Assembly: GCA_023333565.1 (NCBI GenBank)
Contig: JAJKFH010003085.1
Span: forward strand, 36,932 to 100,931
Direction: 5' to 3'
Source: Puffinus mauretanicus
Taxonomy: Eukaryota; Chordata; Aves; Procellariiformes; Procellariidae
DNA length: 64,000 nucleotides
Below, in pieces: positions 33,372 through 45,720 of the stretch (the stretch's first letter is position 1; every line of letters starts with the position of its first letter). The notes beneath the pieces were generated by a model, which saw only the letters and a list, made by a program, of their open reading frames with translations, did no database searches and was not told where the DNA came from. The position numbers were made by a program, and so were the translations under genes.

Positions 33372-35667
33372 CATTGACTCAGCCAGCACCCGGCAGCCCT
33401 CTCCCGGGAGAGGCCGTCCCCAGCAAGGGGCAGAGGGTGCCAGGGTGACCCTGCTCCCCAAGGTGGGTGCCGGCAGCACGGTGGCAGCACCGGGCAGAGC
33501 CAGGTGGGTCGCTGGCACCCACCTGGGGCAGGGTGAGCAGAGGGGACCCGGCAGGACCACGGAGCCGACCAGTGCCGGGGCTGGTGCCGGACCCACTGGG
33601 AAGCTGCTGCCCACCTGGTGCACGTGCCCTGCGGTTCACAGCCTGGCCACGCTGCCAGCTGGGAAAATCTCCCACTGCCAGGCTCCAGCAGCGCTGGGGC
33701 AGCCTTCTCCCACCTCCACCCATTCCAACCAAGCACCTTTTTTACTTGCCGGCCGCGCTGCACAGCCGGGAGCCGCGGCCAGGCCCACCGCGGGGCTCTC
33801 GCTCCGTCAGCCGCCGTGTTCGTTAACGGGAGACGAACGGCAGCTCGGCTTCGGGCTGCTCGGTGCCAGCCCGGCTGCGGCAGGAGCCAGACGAGGTCTC
33901 GCTCCGAGGCGAGCGGCCGCATCCTGCCCCTGGGCGGAGGTGGGATGCGAGCCTGCAGGCAGCGGGAGCAGGCAGGGTGGGGAGATGCTGGGTGCAGGGA
34001 GGAGATGCCGTGCGGGACCAGCGCCCTGGAGCCAAACCCTGGGTGCCGCAGCCCCCTCCGGAGCTGGGGGTGGGGGGGCAGGAGGGGTGACCCACGTGCA
34101 GAAGGGGGACAGGGTGACCCAGGGGGGCTCAGAGCCAAGTGTGACCGGCCAGGTGCTGGTTGCCACCACCACTGTGGGAGTGGCCAGGAGCTGGTGATGC
34201 TGGAGACGCCGTCCCAGCACCTTCTGCATCCCCAGCCCAGTTGAGCCCCCAGGCGCAGGAGCCAGCACCCTGCCCGGGGGTGGCACGAACAATCAGGGCG
34301 CCTTGCTCATTTCCACGTTTAATTAGAAACGTATTCCAAACCACGCACCCACCCGAGCGCCAGCCACGCTGGAGAAGGGGCCGTGTATGCCGTAAAAACC
34401 TGCCGAAGCCCCGAGCCGGCCGGGGGGGGGATCCCCGGGGGCTGTGGGACACCTCTCCTCCGGGCAGCCCCAGCCTCACAAGCCAGTGCCAGTAGCTCGC
34501 CCCTGCCCTGCGTCTTCCCCACCGCAGCTTCGTCCTGGCCCCAGCCTGGGGAGGGCTGCGGGGGCTCGGAGCCGCCGGGATTCTTGCATGGCAGCCGCTC
34601 CTGGGGAGAATCCAGCTGGAAATGTGGGAGGGACAAGGACATCCAGCAGCACCAGCCTCTAAGAGATGTTCATGTCCAGCCCCACAGGCAGAGCCAAGCC
34701 GGAGGCTACAGCCCCCACTGATGGGGGACCCCATGGATGGGGGCACCCCCCAAAATGTCCTGGCAGAGAGGCGGGACCGAGGTGGGGAGTTGGGTCCTGA
34801 GCAAAAGCGCTGGGCGAGAGGCAGGGCTCTGTGGGCAAGGGGCTGGTCCCCCAGCTGCCCCTCACATAGCTATGCACGCACCCACAGGGACGCGCACGCA
34901 CCCACAGGGATGCACATGCACCCACAGGGATGTGCACGCACCCACAGGGATGCACATGCACCCACAGGGATGTGCACGCACCCACAGGGATGCGCACGCA
35001 CCCACAGGGATGCGCACGCCAAGCCTGCTCGCCCCATCCCACCTGGGGAGCCCTGGGATGAGGCTCCTGGCACCAGCCCCGATCCCGTTTGCTCCATCAT
35101 CAGCCAGAGACCAATTCCATGTCCCAGGATGGAACTGGTGCCGGGGGCCGCAGCGCTGGGCAGCGGAGGCCAGCGGTACCAGATTAACCAGCCCCACTCA
35201 AGCAGGGCTCCTGAGCAGGAGGGGGACAGCGCAGCCCCACGGCGATGCCCCCACCCAGGCCCCCTCCCATCGCTGGGGCGAGCCGGGGGGAGCCCCGGGC
35301 AGCACTGCCCGAGCCGGGTTCAAGCCCCATCCCTCTCGGCGAGGCCACCCATCGGCTCCCCCCCCCCGGCAGCGTTTCACCTCCACGCGTGGAATAAACA
35401 TCTCTGTGTCCGGCTGCGCATGCGGACGATAAAGGGGAGGCAGCGGGGGGGGAGGGTTGGAGCCTTCGGGGCCGGGGACTGCGAGGTCCTGCTGGGGAGG
35501 GGGATGGGGAGCCCGATCCTGGGGTGTGGAGGGGGCTTTGCCTCCCCCAGAGACCAGGCACAACTGGAGGAGGGGAGAGCAAAGGGCTTCTGGCTTTGCC
35601 CTGGGGTTGGGGTGAGTCCGGTGCTAGGGGAGCGGGTCGGGGGCTCACGTACCCCCCCCCCCCGGCA
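33372..35667 (-). other. SHC2 3' untranslated region (inferred)
   Basis: No gene is recognised between the SHC2 stop and the candidate polyA signals. The segment contains the 18-bp array at 34,869-35,020. Confidence 0.45.
34869..35020. repeat. 18-bp tandem array, about eight copies
   Basis: The unit CACGCACCCACAGGGATG repeats about eight times with mainly transition differences (CACACG/CACATG variants). All frames remain open through it, giving spurious hexapeptide repeats. Confidence 0.95.
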
Positions 35668-38600
35668 TCACTGCTTCCTCCGGACAACCTGGCGGAGGTG
35701 CAGCTCGCTCTCCGCAGCCACGATGGGCTGCTCGTTCTGCCGGTGGTGGCTGATGAGGTGGCTGATGCTCTCAAACAGCACGTCCTTGGTCCTCACCTGG
35801 GGGCCGGGGTTGGGGAGGGGGGGGGGCACAGCGGTCCTGAGCCTAGGAGAGCTGCCCCCCAACACGTGGTTCCTATGCAACCCCCCCCTGGTGCCTGCCC
35901 ACCCCCGTGGATGTCGCCCACCCCCGTGGATGTCGCCCACCCCCGTGGATGTCTCCCCGCCCCCCATCCCTTCCCACCCTCACCCCCGTCGCCCACCCTG
36001 CGCCCTGTCCTTACCACGCCCTCGGGATCCACGAGCAGGAGGTGCTTGGGCTGCCCGCTGTGCATGCCCGTCAGCACGTACTGCCCCGGGTTGGTGAGGC
36101 TGTCCCGCACCAGGAAGTCCCCATCCGTCTGCAGGAGCCTCTCGGCATCCCGTCGGCTCATCTTCCCGTGGTACCACGGCTCCCGCCTCAGCTGCTCCTC
36201 CGTGGGGGCGATGGGGGCTTTTCGCGTGGGAGGGCTCGGCCACTGGTCCTCAATGGGGGAGCTGGTGCCACCCCCAGCAGTGCACTCGTGGAGCTTCAGG
36301 GCATCCTCAAACGGCCCTGCGGGAGCCAGGGAGTGTGGGGTGTCACCCCCTCCGGGGTGTAAAGCACGGCTGGGGCATGGCGGGGACAGCGACGGGCTGA
36401 GCGGTGGCAGCAGGACCTGGGGTTACGGCCAGACCCACCTCCGGGCCAGACGCTGCTGCGCCACGGCCGCCCCAAGCATGACTCTGCGCCCAGAGGGGAG
36501 GGTGCCCCCCTGCACTGGCACGGCTGCCCCCTCCAGCAGCCCTGCCGCCAGCACAGCCCTGCCGCCCCGGCAAGGATGGGGCCCCGGCTCACGGCTGCCT
36601 GGTCCCCAGCACGGCGCTGCTGTGGGCTCAGCACCGCCGGGGCTGCGGCACACGGCTGGGCAGCCCGCTGGCACAGCTCAGTCCCTCTGCAGCAAGTCCT
36701 GCACCAGCCCCCCAGCCCGGTGGCTTACTCATATCAAAGAGGTCTTTTTTGGGGCTCTCCTCTGGCACCCCACGAGCCGCCGCCTCCGGCTCCCAGGCGT
36801 CCAGGCTCTGCGTGTTCACGTACATGTGCTCCTCGTAGTCCCGCGGCCCCAGGGGGTGGCCGTCCGCCTGCAGGTACCCATCGCAGGGCTGGCCTGCGAG
36901 GACCAGGCATCACCACCAGCCCGGGCAGGGCAGAGCTGCAGGTACCCCGGTTCACGGTCCCCGGGGTCCCCCCCCCTGCAGCGGTACCCACCCTGGCTCT
37001 CCAGGTCCCAGGGTGGCCCCGGCTGGCTGCTCTGGTCTCGCCTGGCTGCAAACCCACCCTGAGGAGAGGAGACGGTGAGGGTGTCGGGGGGGACCTGCCT
37101 GGGACCCCCCACGGCAGGGCCGGCAGTGGTCCCAGGGGCTAACCTGGCTGGGGGGGCTGGAGCTGGAGGGCTGAGTGCGGACGTGGCCCAGGATCGTGCC
37201 GTGCCGGAGCCGGGAGTCGATCAGCCCCCCCGGGGGCGGCTCCTTCCCTGGGATGCTGTTGTAGTAATCGTGCTCGGCCGCCTCCTCATCCTCTCCCCAG
37301 GCCGACTCCTCCGCTCCCAGCACCCTGCAGCAGGGACGGGTGAGCTGGGGACACCCTGCCCGGCTCAGACCCCTCCCCACACCCAGCAGGGACGGGGGCT
37401 CCCAGAGTGACCCCCAGCCAGAGGACAAGCCCGGGACAGGGGGTGCGGGGCTACAGCGGGGCCCCCCATCCCCCTACCTGTCCAGGGGTGCCACCACCTT
37501 GGGGGGGCTGTGCAGGTACTGCTTGAAGCGCAGCTCGAAGGCCTGTCCCACCGTGCTGATGACGCTCTGCGCCAGCCCCTCGCAGCACTCCAGGATGTGG
37601 CAGGCTGCGGACAGACAGACGGACGGCTCGAGTGTTTCCCCCGTGCTCTCATCACCCCTCTGGGACCACCCTGAGCCGCTCCTCGTCCCCGCCACGAGGG
37701 ATCCCCTCCTCCAGCCTTCATCCCCCAGCACATCCCTCCTCTTCCGCAGAGCTCCCGGGCACGGGGGTCAGCGTCACCTCTCTGGTTGATGGGATCCTTG
37801 GCGACGTAGGCGACGTAGTCCGTGGTGTCCTGGAGGCAGAGGGGGAGCTCAGGGCCCGCGTCCCGCTGCCGTGCGGGGAGCAGGGCTGGGGCTGCCGGGG
37901 TGAGGGGAATGGGCTCAGCCCCAGCCCCACGTCCTGCCCCGGGACCAGGCTGCCCCGCAGTTCAGCTCAGCCATAGGATGGGCAGCCCCCGTCCCCGCTG
38001 CCCCCCTCCGAGGGACCGCAGCCGGGGGAGGGCTGGGGCGCGCGTGCCTCACCGTGTCCCCGCCGGAGGCGAAGGAGATGGATTGCATGTGGTGGTTGGC
38101 GATGATCTGCAGGGGGAAGACAGTCCGGGGGGGGGTTAGCGCGGGGGCCGCCAGCCCCCCCCCGGTTTGCGGCGGGAGGCAGAGGGCTGGGACGTGGTGG
38201 GTGGCGGGGCCACGTCCCCAGGGACGGCTCTCACCTGGCGCGTGGTGGGGATCATGAGGTTCAGCCCGTCAACGGAGATGTTGACAGCGATGCTCATGCC
38301 AGCAAAGCGGAGGTTGCTCTTGCCCAGGATGGAGAAAAGGGCTTTGTTGGGAGCCTGATGGGGGGAGAGGAGCATGGGGACAATGCAGCCCCCCAGGACC
38401 AGGTGCCCCGAGAGACCCCAGGCTCCGTTCCACAAACTAGGCAGGCACCCCCAGCACCCCGTCCCCAGCCCCGGCTCACCCCAGGAAGGAGCCCAGGGAG
38501 GGACGGGCTGGGTGGAAACTCACCTTCTTCTTCCAGATGCCCTTCACACCCGGCACCGCCTCGTACAGTCTGTTGATGGCTTCCCTGCAATCCACGGCCC

Positions 38601-40329
38601 CCGGCCGGGTTACTGCTGCAGCCCCCCGGCCCCTTCCCAGCCACCTCCCTGCCCGCAGCTCCACGGGGTCTGGGGGCATCAGCCCCCGCAGCCCCAGGCG
38701 CCGCAGCATCCCCGCAGCGCTGCCCCATGTCACAAGCCCGCAGTATGTAATCCCAGCCGGGGCCACCTCCCTTCTCCTCTTTCCGCCCATTGATCTGCGG
38801 CAGTGCCCTTCGTCCACGTCCCTGCATGCGGGGTGGATCCCACGGGGCAGGGCTCCCCCAGACCCTGGCCCTGTGTCCCCCCCTCTCCGCAGGGTCCCGG
38901 GGAGGGGGAGCACCCAGGGCCGCCGGGGTGTCCGGGAGGCAGCGGGGTGCAGGAGAGCAGGACCGCGGGGCCGTACCTGGTGACCTGTGTCCGGGTGTTG
39001 AAGTCGAGGGACCTCATGGAGCGCAGCACCTCGATGCACCCCATGTACTGCAGGGGGGACAGGGTCAGAGCAGCCTCCTCCGGCCACCACCACCAGCCCA
39101 GGGCAGGCGATGGAGAGGAGAGGAGAGGAGGAGCCGGGTGTCAGTGAGAAGGGCCCCTTCGATGCCAGCTCCAGGGCTTTCACCCCAATACACGGCACTT
39201 TTTCACTGTCCACCCCAAAATGCCCCATCGCACACCCAGAGCTTGCGCTGAGACCCGACAAACTCATCTGTGTGCTATAGCTTGTGCCACCCTCGTAGGG
39301 GCTGGCTGCCGCTGGGTCCTGGGGCTGGTTCCCCGGCACAGGCAGCCCCCCCGGCCCCCGGTCCTGTCCCAGCCTGGATTGGGAGGCCGTGCCATCCCAC
39401 TCAGGACATGCCAGACAACACGGGCAGCGTAACGGGGCTGGGCTGCCCGTGATGGGGCGAGGGGGCTGCAGGCTGTGCGTGGTGGGGGTGGCTGCCCAGG
39501 ACACCCTCCGGGCCGGATCCCCACCACGTCCCCTTGGCCGCGGTCACGGCACCGCTCGGCACCGACACCCGTCCCAGGGCAGGTCCCGCGGGAGCCCGGG
39601 GACGCGGCCACAGCCCCCGCCGGCAGAGCCTGCTCTGGGGCAACCGGCGGGGACCCGGACCGGAGGCTCTGCCCGCAGCCGTCGGGAGGAGCGGACAGAC
39701 CCGCCGAGCCCCGGCCCGGCGGCGACGGGGCTCCCCGGCCACCCGCTGCCCCGGACACGCGTGGGGCCGGGGGCTTCGCGCCCTGCCGCGGCGGGGCGGA
39801 CTCCGGCTCCAGCCCCGGCCCTGGCGGGACTTACCCGGACGATGTAGGAGACGCCGGGCCCCAGCACCCGCTCGTCGGGGTGCAGCCAGCCCTGCGCCGG
39901 CTTGCGGATGAAGCTGCCCTTGCGGCTCCACTCCTCCCCGCCCGGCCGGGCCGCCTCCGTCCGCGCCGCCCGCCCCGCCGCCCCCGCCGTCCCCCGCGGC
40001 CGCCCGCCGGCCGGCAGCGAGCAGGGCGCGGCGCAGAGCGGCTCGCAGGCGCCCAGCACGGCGGCCAGCGCCGAGGGGGCCCCCGCGGCCGCGGTCCCAC
40101 CCGGCCGGGCCGGCGCGGAGAGCTCCCGGCCGGCGCCGGCGGGGCCGCGGCCGAGGAAGCCGGCGGGGCCGGGGAACTTCCACTGCGGCATCCGCGGCAG
40201 CAGCGCGCAGAAGGTGGTGCCGGGCTCGGGCTCCTCGCCCGCCGCGGGGCAGGGCCCGGGGGCCGGCGACGGCATGGAGGCGGTCAGCGGCTCGTCGCGG
40301 AAGCGGTCATACTTGGGCTCCGGGAGCAT
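35668..40329 (-). CDS. SHC2: SHC2 (ShcB/Sck) adaptor protein, 12 coding exons
   Basis: Coding exons, all minus with GT-AG borders: 40329-39835, 39047-38977, 38584-38524, 38354-38235, 38106-38053, 37829-37778, 37604-37478, 37324-37144, 37058-36992, 36893-36729, 36316-36015, 35796-35668. Frames join cleanly to 607 aa. Order: CH2 region with the SHC2-type [18 protein letters not shown] domain (about 145-320) with [52 protein letters not shown] and [15 protein letters not shown]1 with [11 protein letters not shown] (Tyr347/348) and YVNTQ (Tyr434), the Grb2-binding tyrosines; SH2 (about 512-607) with [10 protein letters not shown] and FLVR (Arg535). SHC2 couples tyrosine kinases such as TRK and VEGFR to Ras, mainly in neurons. 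LHSPPKV after the PTB domain is SHC2-like, not SHC1 or SHC3. The start matches the SHC3 N-terminus (see findings). Confidence 0.97.
35899..35957. repeat. 21-bp tandem repeat in SHC2 intron 11
   Basis: The unit CACCCCCGTGGATGTCGCC occurs three times in the intron between coding exons 11 and 12 of SHC2. Confidence 0.85.
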
Positions 40330-40650
40330 GCCCGGGACCGCGCTCCGCTCCGCGCCTCCGTCGCTCCGCTCCGCCGCCGCCGCCGCCGCGCCGGCTCCCG
40401 CCCCCCGCCCGCTCCCCCGGGGCCGCGCCGCGCTGATGTCATGGTGCGAGCGCTCCGCCGCCCGCCCCGGCCCCGCCGGCCGCCAGCGCATCCCCCGCCC
40501 CCCGGCCCCCCTGGACCCGTGGCCGCCCCAGCATCCCCCGGCTGCCCGAGCATCCCCCGCTCCCCCGGCCCCCCAGCATCCCCCGGCTGCCCGAGCATCC
40601 CCCCGGCATCCTCCGGCTGCCCCAGCCGCCCTGTGCCCCCCAGGCTGTGC
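39480..40650. promoter_or_regulatory. SHC2: SHC2 CpG island
   Basis: Dense CpG and GC boxes cover coding exon 1 of SHC2 and about 300 bases upstream. A CRE-like TGATGTCATGG lies near 40,434. No TATA box is seen. Boundaries are estimated by eye. Confidence 0.7.
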
Positions 40651-40699
40651 TGCCCCCCCCCGAGTCACCAGTGGGGACGCGGCAGTGGGAACCGCAGAA

Positions 40700-43600
40700 C
40701 AGGCAGGCGCGGTCCCGGCATTTGGGGACAGCGGGGGACGAGGCCGGCCGGACTCTTCTCGGCACAGCCTGGGGCGCCTGAGCCGGCTGAGAGACCTCCG
40801 GGCAGGGCTTTGCAGCCCCCGCGCCTGGGCTGCCCCCACCACATCTCTGTGCCCCCGCAAACACAGCCCACGGGGACGGAGCCACTCGCACGCTGCCCTG
40901 CGCCCTGGTCCGAAGCCACTCGCTGCGGCCCACGGCTGAGCCGGAGCCCCCTGGGCTCGCACTGGCCCTGCGGGTTCCCGGCTTTGCCGCAGGTGTTGCA
41001 GGGTTAATGGGCTGGGGGGGCAGCGGAGCAGGCCCCTTCCCCTGGGAGCCATAAGGCTGATGCATGGGCTGTTCACCCCTCACGTTTCGCAATTAGCTGG
41101 AGTGGCGAGCAGGCAGCTTCTGGAAGGGGCCAGCAGGCTCTGGCCGCTGCCGTCACCCGCAAAGGGGACATTTTCTGCTCTTTCCACATGTTCATCACCA
41201 AAAAGCTCTTGCAGGGAGCCCGAGGCTGGCTGGGAGGCTGGGGTGTGGGAGGCTTTGCCAGGCTTCACTGCACAACGGGGCTGCCCCATTTCTGTGCCTC
41301 CCAGCCCAAGGGTCTCGTTCACTCTGATTTCACCTGCTTCCAAAGCCAGGTCTGGCTCCCGCTTGTTTATATCTGTCTGGAGGGCTCAGGCAGTAAAAAG
41401 CACAATCATTTTCTTGCTTCTCTGCCAGTATCTGCAGCAAGCAGGGAAAAAAAAAAAAAATGAAAGGGACTTTCTGACCTCAATCAAGTAACTCGCCCTT
41501 CCTCCAGCGCTGGGGCTGCTGCTTTTTTCCAGCAGTTCAAAGCACTCAGACCTCCCGTCAAGCCCGGCACCAACCCACGGCATCCCGCTCACCGCAGGGC
41601 TCAGAGAGGGGCCGGGCTGTGCGTGTCCCCCCCCGGTGTGAGATGGGCGCTGGGCTGGTGCGGACAGAGCCGGGGACTCCCATTGGGGTTTCCTGCCGGT
41701 GCCCGGGGCGGCGGGAGCCGAGCTCAGGCAGAGGGTGCAAGCCCCGTCCCTGCGAGGCGATGAGGCGACGCTCCAGCACAACTCCCACCAGCTGCCCAGC
41801 GCGGCCCTGGCAGAGCCGGGGACCAAGCCCGGAGCTGCCGCTTCCTTTTGAGTTCACCCTCTGCCCTGGCGTTTCCAGGGCTTTGCTGTGGATGCCGACC
41901 CCTCCGCCGCAGCCTGGCTCCAGAGGGGCAGAGGGGCGAGGGGCTGCGGGGCGAAGGGGCCCACAGCCCAAACCCACCCCCTGGCCCAGAACAGGGCCCG
42001 CAGCTGCTCTGCCACGTTGGTGCCCCGGGGACCCTCGCCTTTCCCCAGCCCACCATCCCCTCCATCGCCAAAGTCATCGTAACGCCCGGGCTCTGTCCCC
42101 ACGGTGCCGACATCACGGGCTCCTTGCAGAGCAGACGCGCTTGGCTCCAGCTTCCCGAGGAGCCTCCTTGACCGGGTGGAAACCGCCCCGCTCCCCTGCC
42201 TGCGGAGGCGATGCTGCTGCGGCCGCGCAGCCGGGCGGGAGCTCTCCCCCCACGCCAACCGGCACAAACAAAACCGGAGCCTCCCCAGAGGCCGGCCGTG
42301 CCCTGGGCAACGCGCGGCCGCCTTTGTCTTGCCTTCTCCTCGCTGTCTCCTGCTCCCTGGCAGGTGATGGGGTGAAAGCCAGTAATTGCTCTAAGTGCGA
42401 TCAATAAATCAAGGTAATAGAATTACATTTGCTGTTGCCATATTAGGAACCGCTTCTCTGCTCTCTCCTCTCTCCGCCCTCCTTGGTTTTGTTTTTAAAC
42501 CGCTGCAGAGCACTGGAACCAGTCAGGCTCCTCCGTGCTCTCCAGGCGGCTCCAGCGGGGACTCGGGTCCCTCCCCGGTGTGGGCGGCTCTGGGTGCATG
42601 TTCCCGGGGGGCTGGGGGTCGGCTCGAGGGAAGGCGCCGGGTCCCCGTGGAGGTCACGGGAATTTTACCCCATGCCACGTGCAGAGCGCTCTGGGGACCA
42701 CGGGCGTGGGGACAGGCCCGGGCACCCTGCGGCGTGGGGATGGGAGCAAAGCCGGGCACGGAGCATCAGCCCCCACCAGGCCCACGCCCGTCGCAGCAGC
42801 ACATTCGCCCGCAGCCCTGGGGAGATGGAGCTGCTCTCCTCCCCTGCACAAGTCCCTGGTGGCTGGGGGATTATTTTCATCTCATCTGCAGCCGGTCTCA
42901 GGCTCTGGAGAGTTAGCTTCACGTCAAGGGCTTTCCCTTGGCTGCTTTTAATCATTACTTAAAGGAAAGCCTCCATGAATAAAGGCTGGATTGCAGCCTC
43001 GGGCGCTCTGTGGGCAGGGGGGAGCCCCGCAGCATCTCGTCACCCCCCCCCGTTCTGCGGGGCAGCGTCCCGCCCCACCGCGAGATCCCTCCAGTCACCC
43101 CCGGTCACTGCCACGGGGGTCAGCAGCCCCACACCCCCTGGACCGAGCAATGCTGCTGGGGTGGCCAACTCGAGCCGGGGGGCAAGTAGGGCTGGCCCCC
43201 GCCCTGCCACTCCCCAGCAGCACCCAATTTGTATAACTTTTCTAAACTGTGTCTAATTAATCTCCTTACACCTCTGGCAGTGCATTAGGGGAATCAACAT
43301 CAAGTGCTCTCCAAGCCATGAAGGATTAATTAGGGGAGGAGAACACGTGTGTGCACAGCCAAGCACGCGAGTGACTCGCCGGCGGTGCCAAGGCGGGCGC
43401 TGCTCTCCCGCCGCAGCACCGGCAGCCGCACCGCAGCCCCCCGGCAGTGCCAAGCCCCTCCAGCCCCGGGCCCAGCTGCCCCCTCCCCATCTCCCCTTGG
43501 CGCCAGGCTCGGGAAAAGGGCCAGGATCCTCCCAGGAAGGCGCTCGGCTGTAACTACAACTGAAACCAGCCGAGACACCGGCACTGAGAGGGCAGAGCCA

Positions 43601-44280
43601 CCAGCCTGGCACTGAGCGGGGCTGCAGTGGTGCAGGGACAACCCTTCAGCAGCCTCCTGTGCCACCGCCCCGGCGTGGGTCCCTGTTCAACCTTCCTGCC
43701 CCCAGCCCGGCTCCTGCTCCAGCGGCCAGGAGCACTGGTGGCAGAGCGGACCTGCCCTTCACCATCCACCCACCGGAGCGCCTGCAAGCCTGGCAAAAAT
43801 AAGCCCTACAGGGAGCGGGGAGAGACGGCAGCTCTGTCCTGAGACAGGCGGTTGGGTGGGAGAGCACGGGGGTAGCAGGGGCTTGGCACAAGCCCAGTTT
43901 GATTTCAGATTCATTGTGGAAACCAGAAGAAATTTGAAGCTTTTGAAAGCCAGACCGCAGGAGGGCTCAGGCTGTAGCAAGAGGGAAACTTCGGGCAGGA
44001 AAGCAGGGGCGGGCGGTGGTGGCATGGTTTAGCCGGGCAGCAGGAGCACCCGCGGCCCCCCGACCAGCCCCAGCCGCTGTGCGAGTCACGGCAGGACCCG
44101 GAGACCGCGCTGACGCCGGGCAGGAAAAACCCGGACGCACCGAGGTGACCCCGTTATTGCCGATTTAGTCGTTACAGGCAGGGAGCGGGACCCCGGCACG
44201 GGCACAGAACAGCCCCCGCACCCGCCTGCCCCCCAGCCGGAGCTCTGCCGCTGCGTCTCTGCGAGCGGGAGCCCCTCCGG
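40700..44280. other. intergenic between SHC2 and the MFSD14 gene
   Basis: Human has ODF3L2 near here, but I see no Shippo-type PGP repeats on either strand. AT-rich patches at 42,370-42,450 (ATCAATAAATCAAGGTAATAG, AATTACATTTGC) and 43,205-43,345 are candidate regulatory elements. The rest is GC-rich without recognised features. Confidence 0.5.
43205..43345. promoter_or_regulatory. AT-rich island with paired homeodomain sites
   Basis: TCTAATTAATCTCC (near 43,250) and AGGATTAATTAGGGG (near 43,323) are two close-to-palindromic TAAT-ATTA sites about 75 bases apart, in an abrupt AT-rich patch 3 kb upstream of SHC2. Confidence 0.35.
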
Positions 44281-45720
44281 TGCCCGGCAGACCCGGCGGG
44301 GGGCCCTGGGCAAAGGCAGCGCTGAAGCCGGACGGGCAGGAAGGCGGCAGGGCCCGCGGGGAACCCAAACCTGCGCGGCCGCCCCAGCTCTGCCGGCCCG
44401 CAGCCAGCCGGGCCCGGCACCCCCTCAGGCTGCGACCGGTGTCCCCCGGTGGGGCAGGGCCGCCCCACTCCCCCGGCAGCCTGCGGCGTCAGCCCCTCCG
44501 GCCGGCGCTGCCCCGGGCCAGGTCAGGGTCGTTAATGCGAGGACGGGGCAGCAGCCGCTCCCCACGGCGCCCCCGGGCCGAGGCGAGGGGGAGGCCGCCC
44601 GGGGGAGGACCGGCGCGTCCCGGCATGCCCCGCGCCCCCCTCCCCGGAGGACCGGCGCGTCCCGTCGTGCCTTGCGCCGCTCTCGGCAGGTGCCGTGACG
44701 TCACGGCCCCGCCCCATTAGCCAATCAGAGACCAGCTTGGCAGACCGGGAAGAGGAGGAGCAGCCAATGGGGCGCGAGGGAGCGGCGCGTGGCGGCGAGG
44801 AGCGGAGCGCCGCAATTGCCCGTCAGCGCCGTCGTCCGGGCGACGGGGGCGGGGCGTGCCGCGGGGCGGGGCCTGCGGGCGGGCCGCCCTCCGCCACCGC
44901 CAGCCGGGCCGCCGCCCTCGCCCCGCGGCGCCGCCCCCGCGCCCGGCAGCCCCGGGCCCGGCGCTCCCCCGCCCGGTGCGGGTCCGGGTCCGGGCCCGGG
45001 CTCGGCACGGCGCGGCCCGCCGCAGTGAGGATGGGGCAGCCTCGGAGGCCGGCGAACGGCAGCGGCCCGGCGGCGCCATGACCGGCGAGAAGAAGAAGAA
45101 GAAGCGGCTCAACCGCAGCGTCCTGCTGGCCAAGAAGATCGTCATCCGGGACGGGGCCGGCGTGAGCGCGGGGGCCGGGGGGCCGCGGGGGGCCGGGGGG
45201 CCTGGGGGGGGCAGGGGGGGCCGCGGGGCCCGCTGGAGCGTGAGGCGCGGCGCGAGCGGCCGGGGGCTAACGGGGGCTGAGCGGCGCCGGGGGATGAGCA
45301 GGAGCGCGGGGGCCCAGGGTCGGGGCTGGGGACTGCAGCGCGGCGGCGGGTGCGTGGCTGTGGCGAGGGGCCGGGGCTGGGCGGGAGCGCGGCAGCCGGT
45401 GCGGGGGGCTGGGGCGGGCGGTGGGGGGCGCGGGGCCGGCGGCAGGGCAGGCGGGGGCGGGTGCCGGGGCCCGGCGGGAGCTGGGGTACGGGGGGCGAGG
45501 GCTCGCCCCAACAGCGGTACCGCTCTGCCGGCTGGCCTGCCGCCCCCCTCCCGTCCCCTCCGCGGGGTCCGAGCCCCGGGCAGGGGCACGGCCGCTGGGC
45601 TGGGCTGTGGAGCGGTGCCGCGGCTGCCTCGGCTGTGCCCGGTGCTCCGGTGCCTGCGGGCAGCCCCCCTGCCCTGGGGCTCCCCGGAGGAGCGCGGCTT
45701 TGCCCCGCTTCAGGGGTGCG
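44280..45720 (+). promoter_or_regulatory. CpG island promoter of the MFSD14 gene
   Basis: A palindromic CRE GTGACGTCAC (44,695-44,704), GC box GGCCCCGCCCC (44,705-44,715) and two CCAAT boxes (44,721-44,725 and 44,764-44,768) lie 310-380 bases upstream of the start codon. This is a housekeeping, CREB/NF-Y type arrangement, with no TATA box. Confidence 0.75.

Noticed and set aside
34869..35020. CRISPR-like regular repeats
   Set aside because: Units are contiguous without spacers and the locus is vertebrate; it is a simple tandem array.
35315..35335. tRNA-like B box (GGTTCAAGCCC)
   Set aside because: No matching A box, acceptor stem or anticodon arm can be folded around it.
44717..45589. 290-codon minus-strand frame overlapping MFSD14 exon 1
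   Set aside because: Shadow frame in a CpG island, antisense to the well-supported exon 1.
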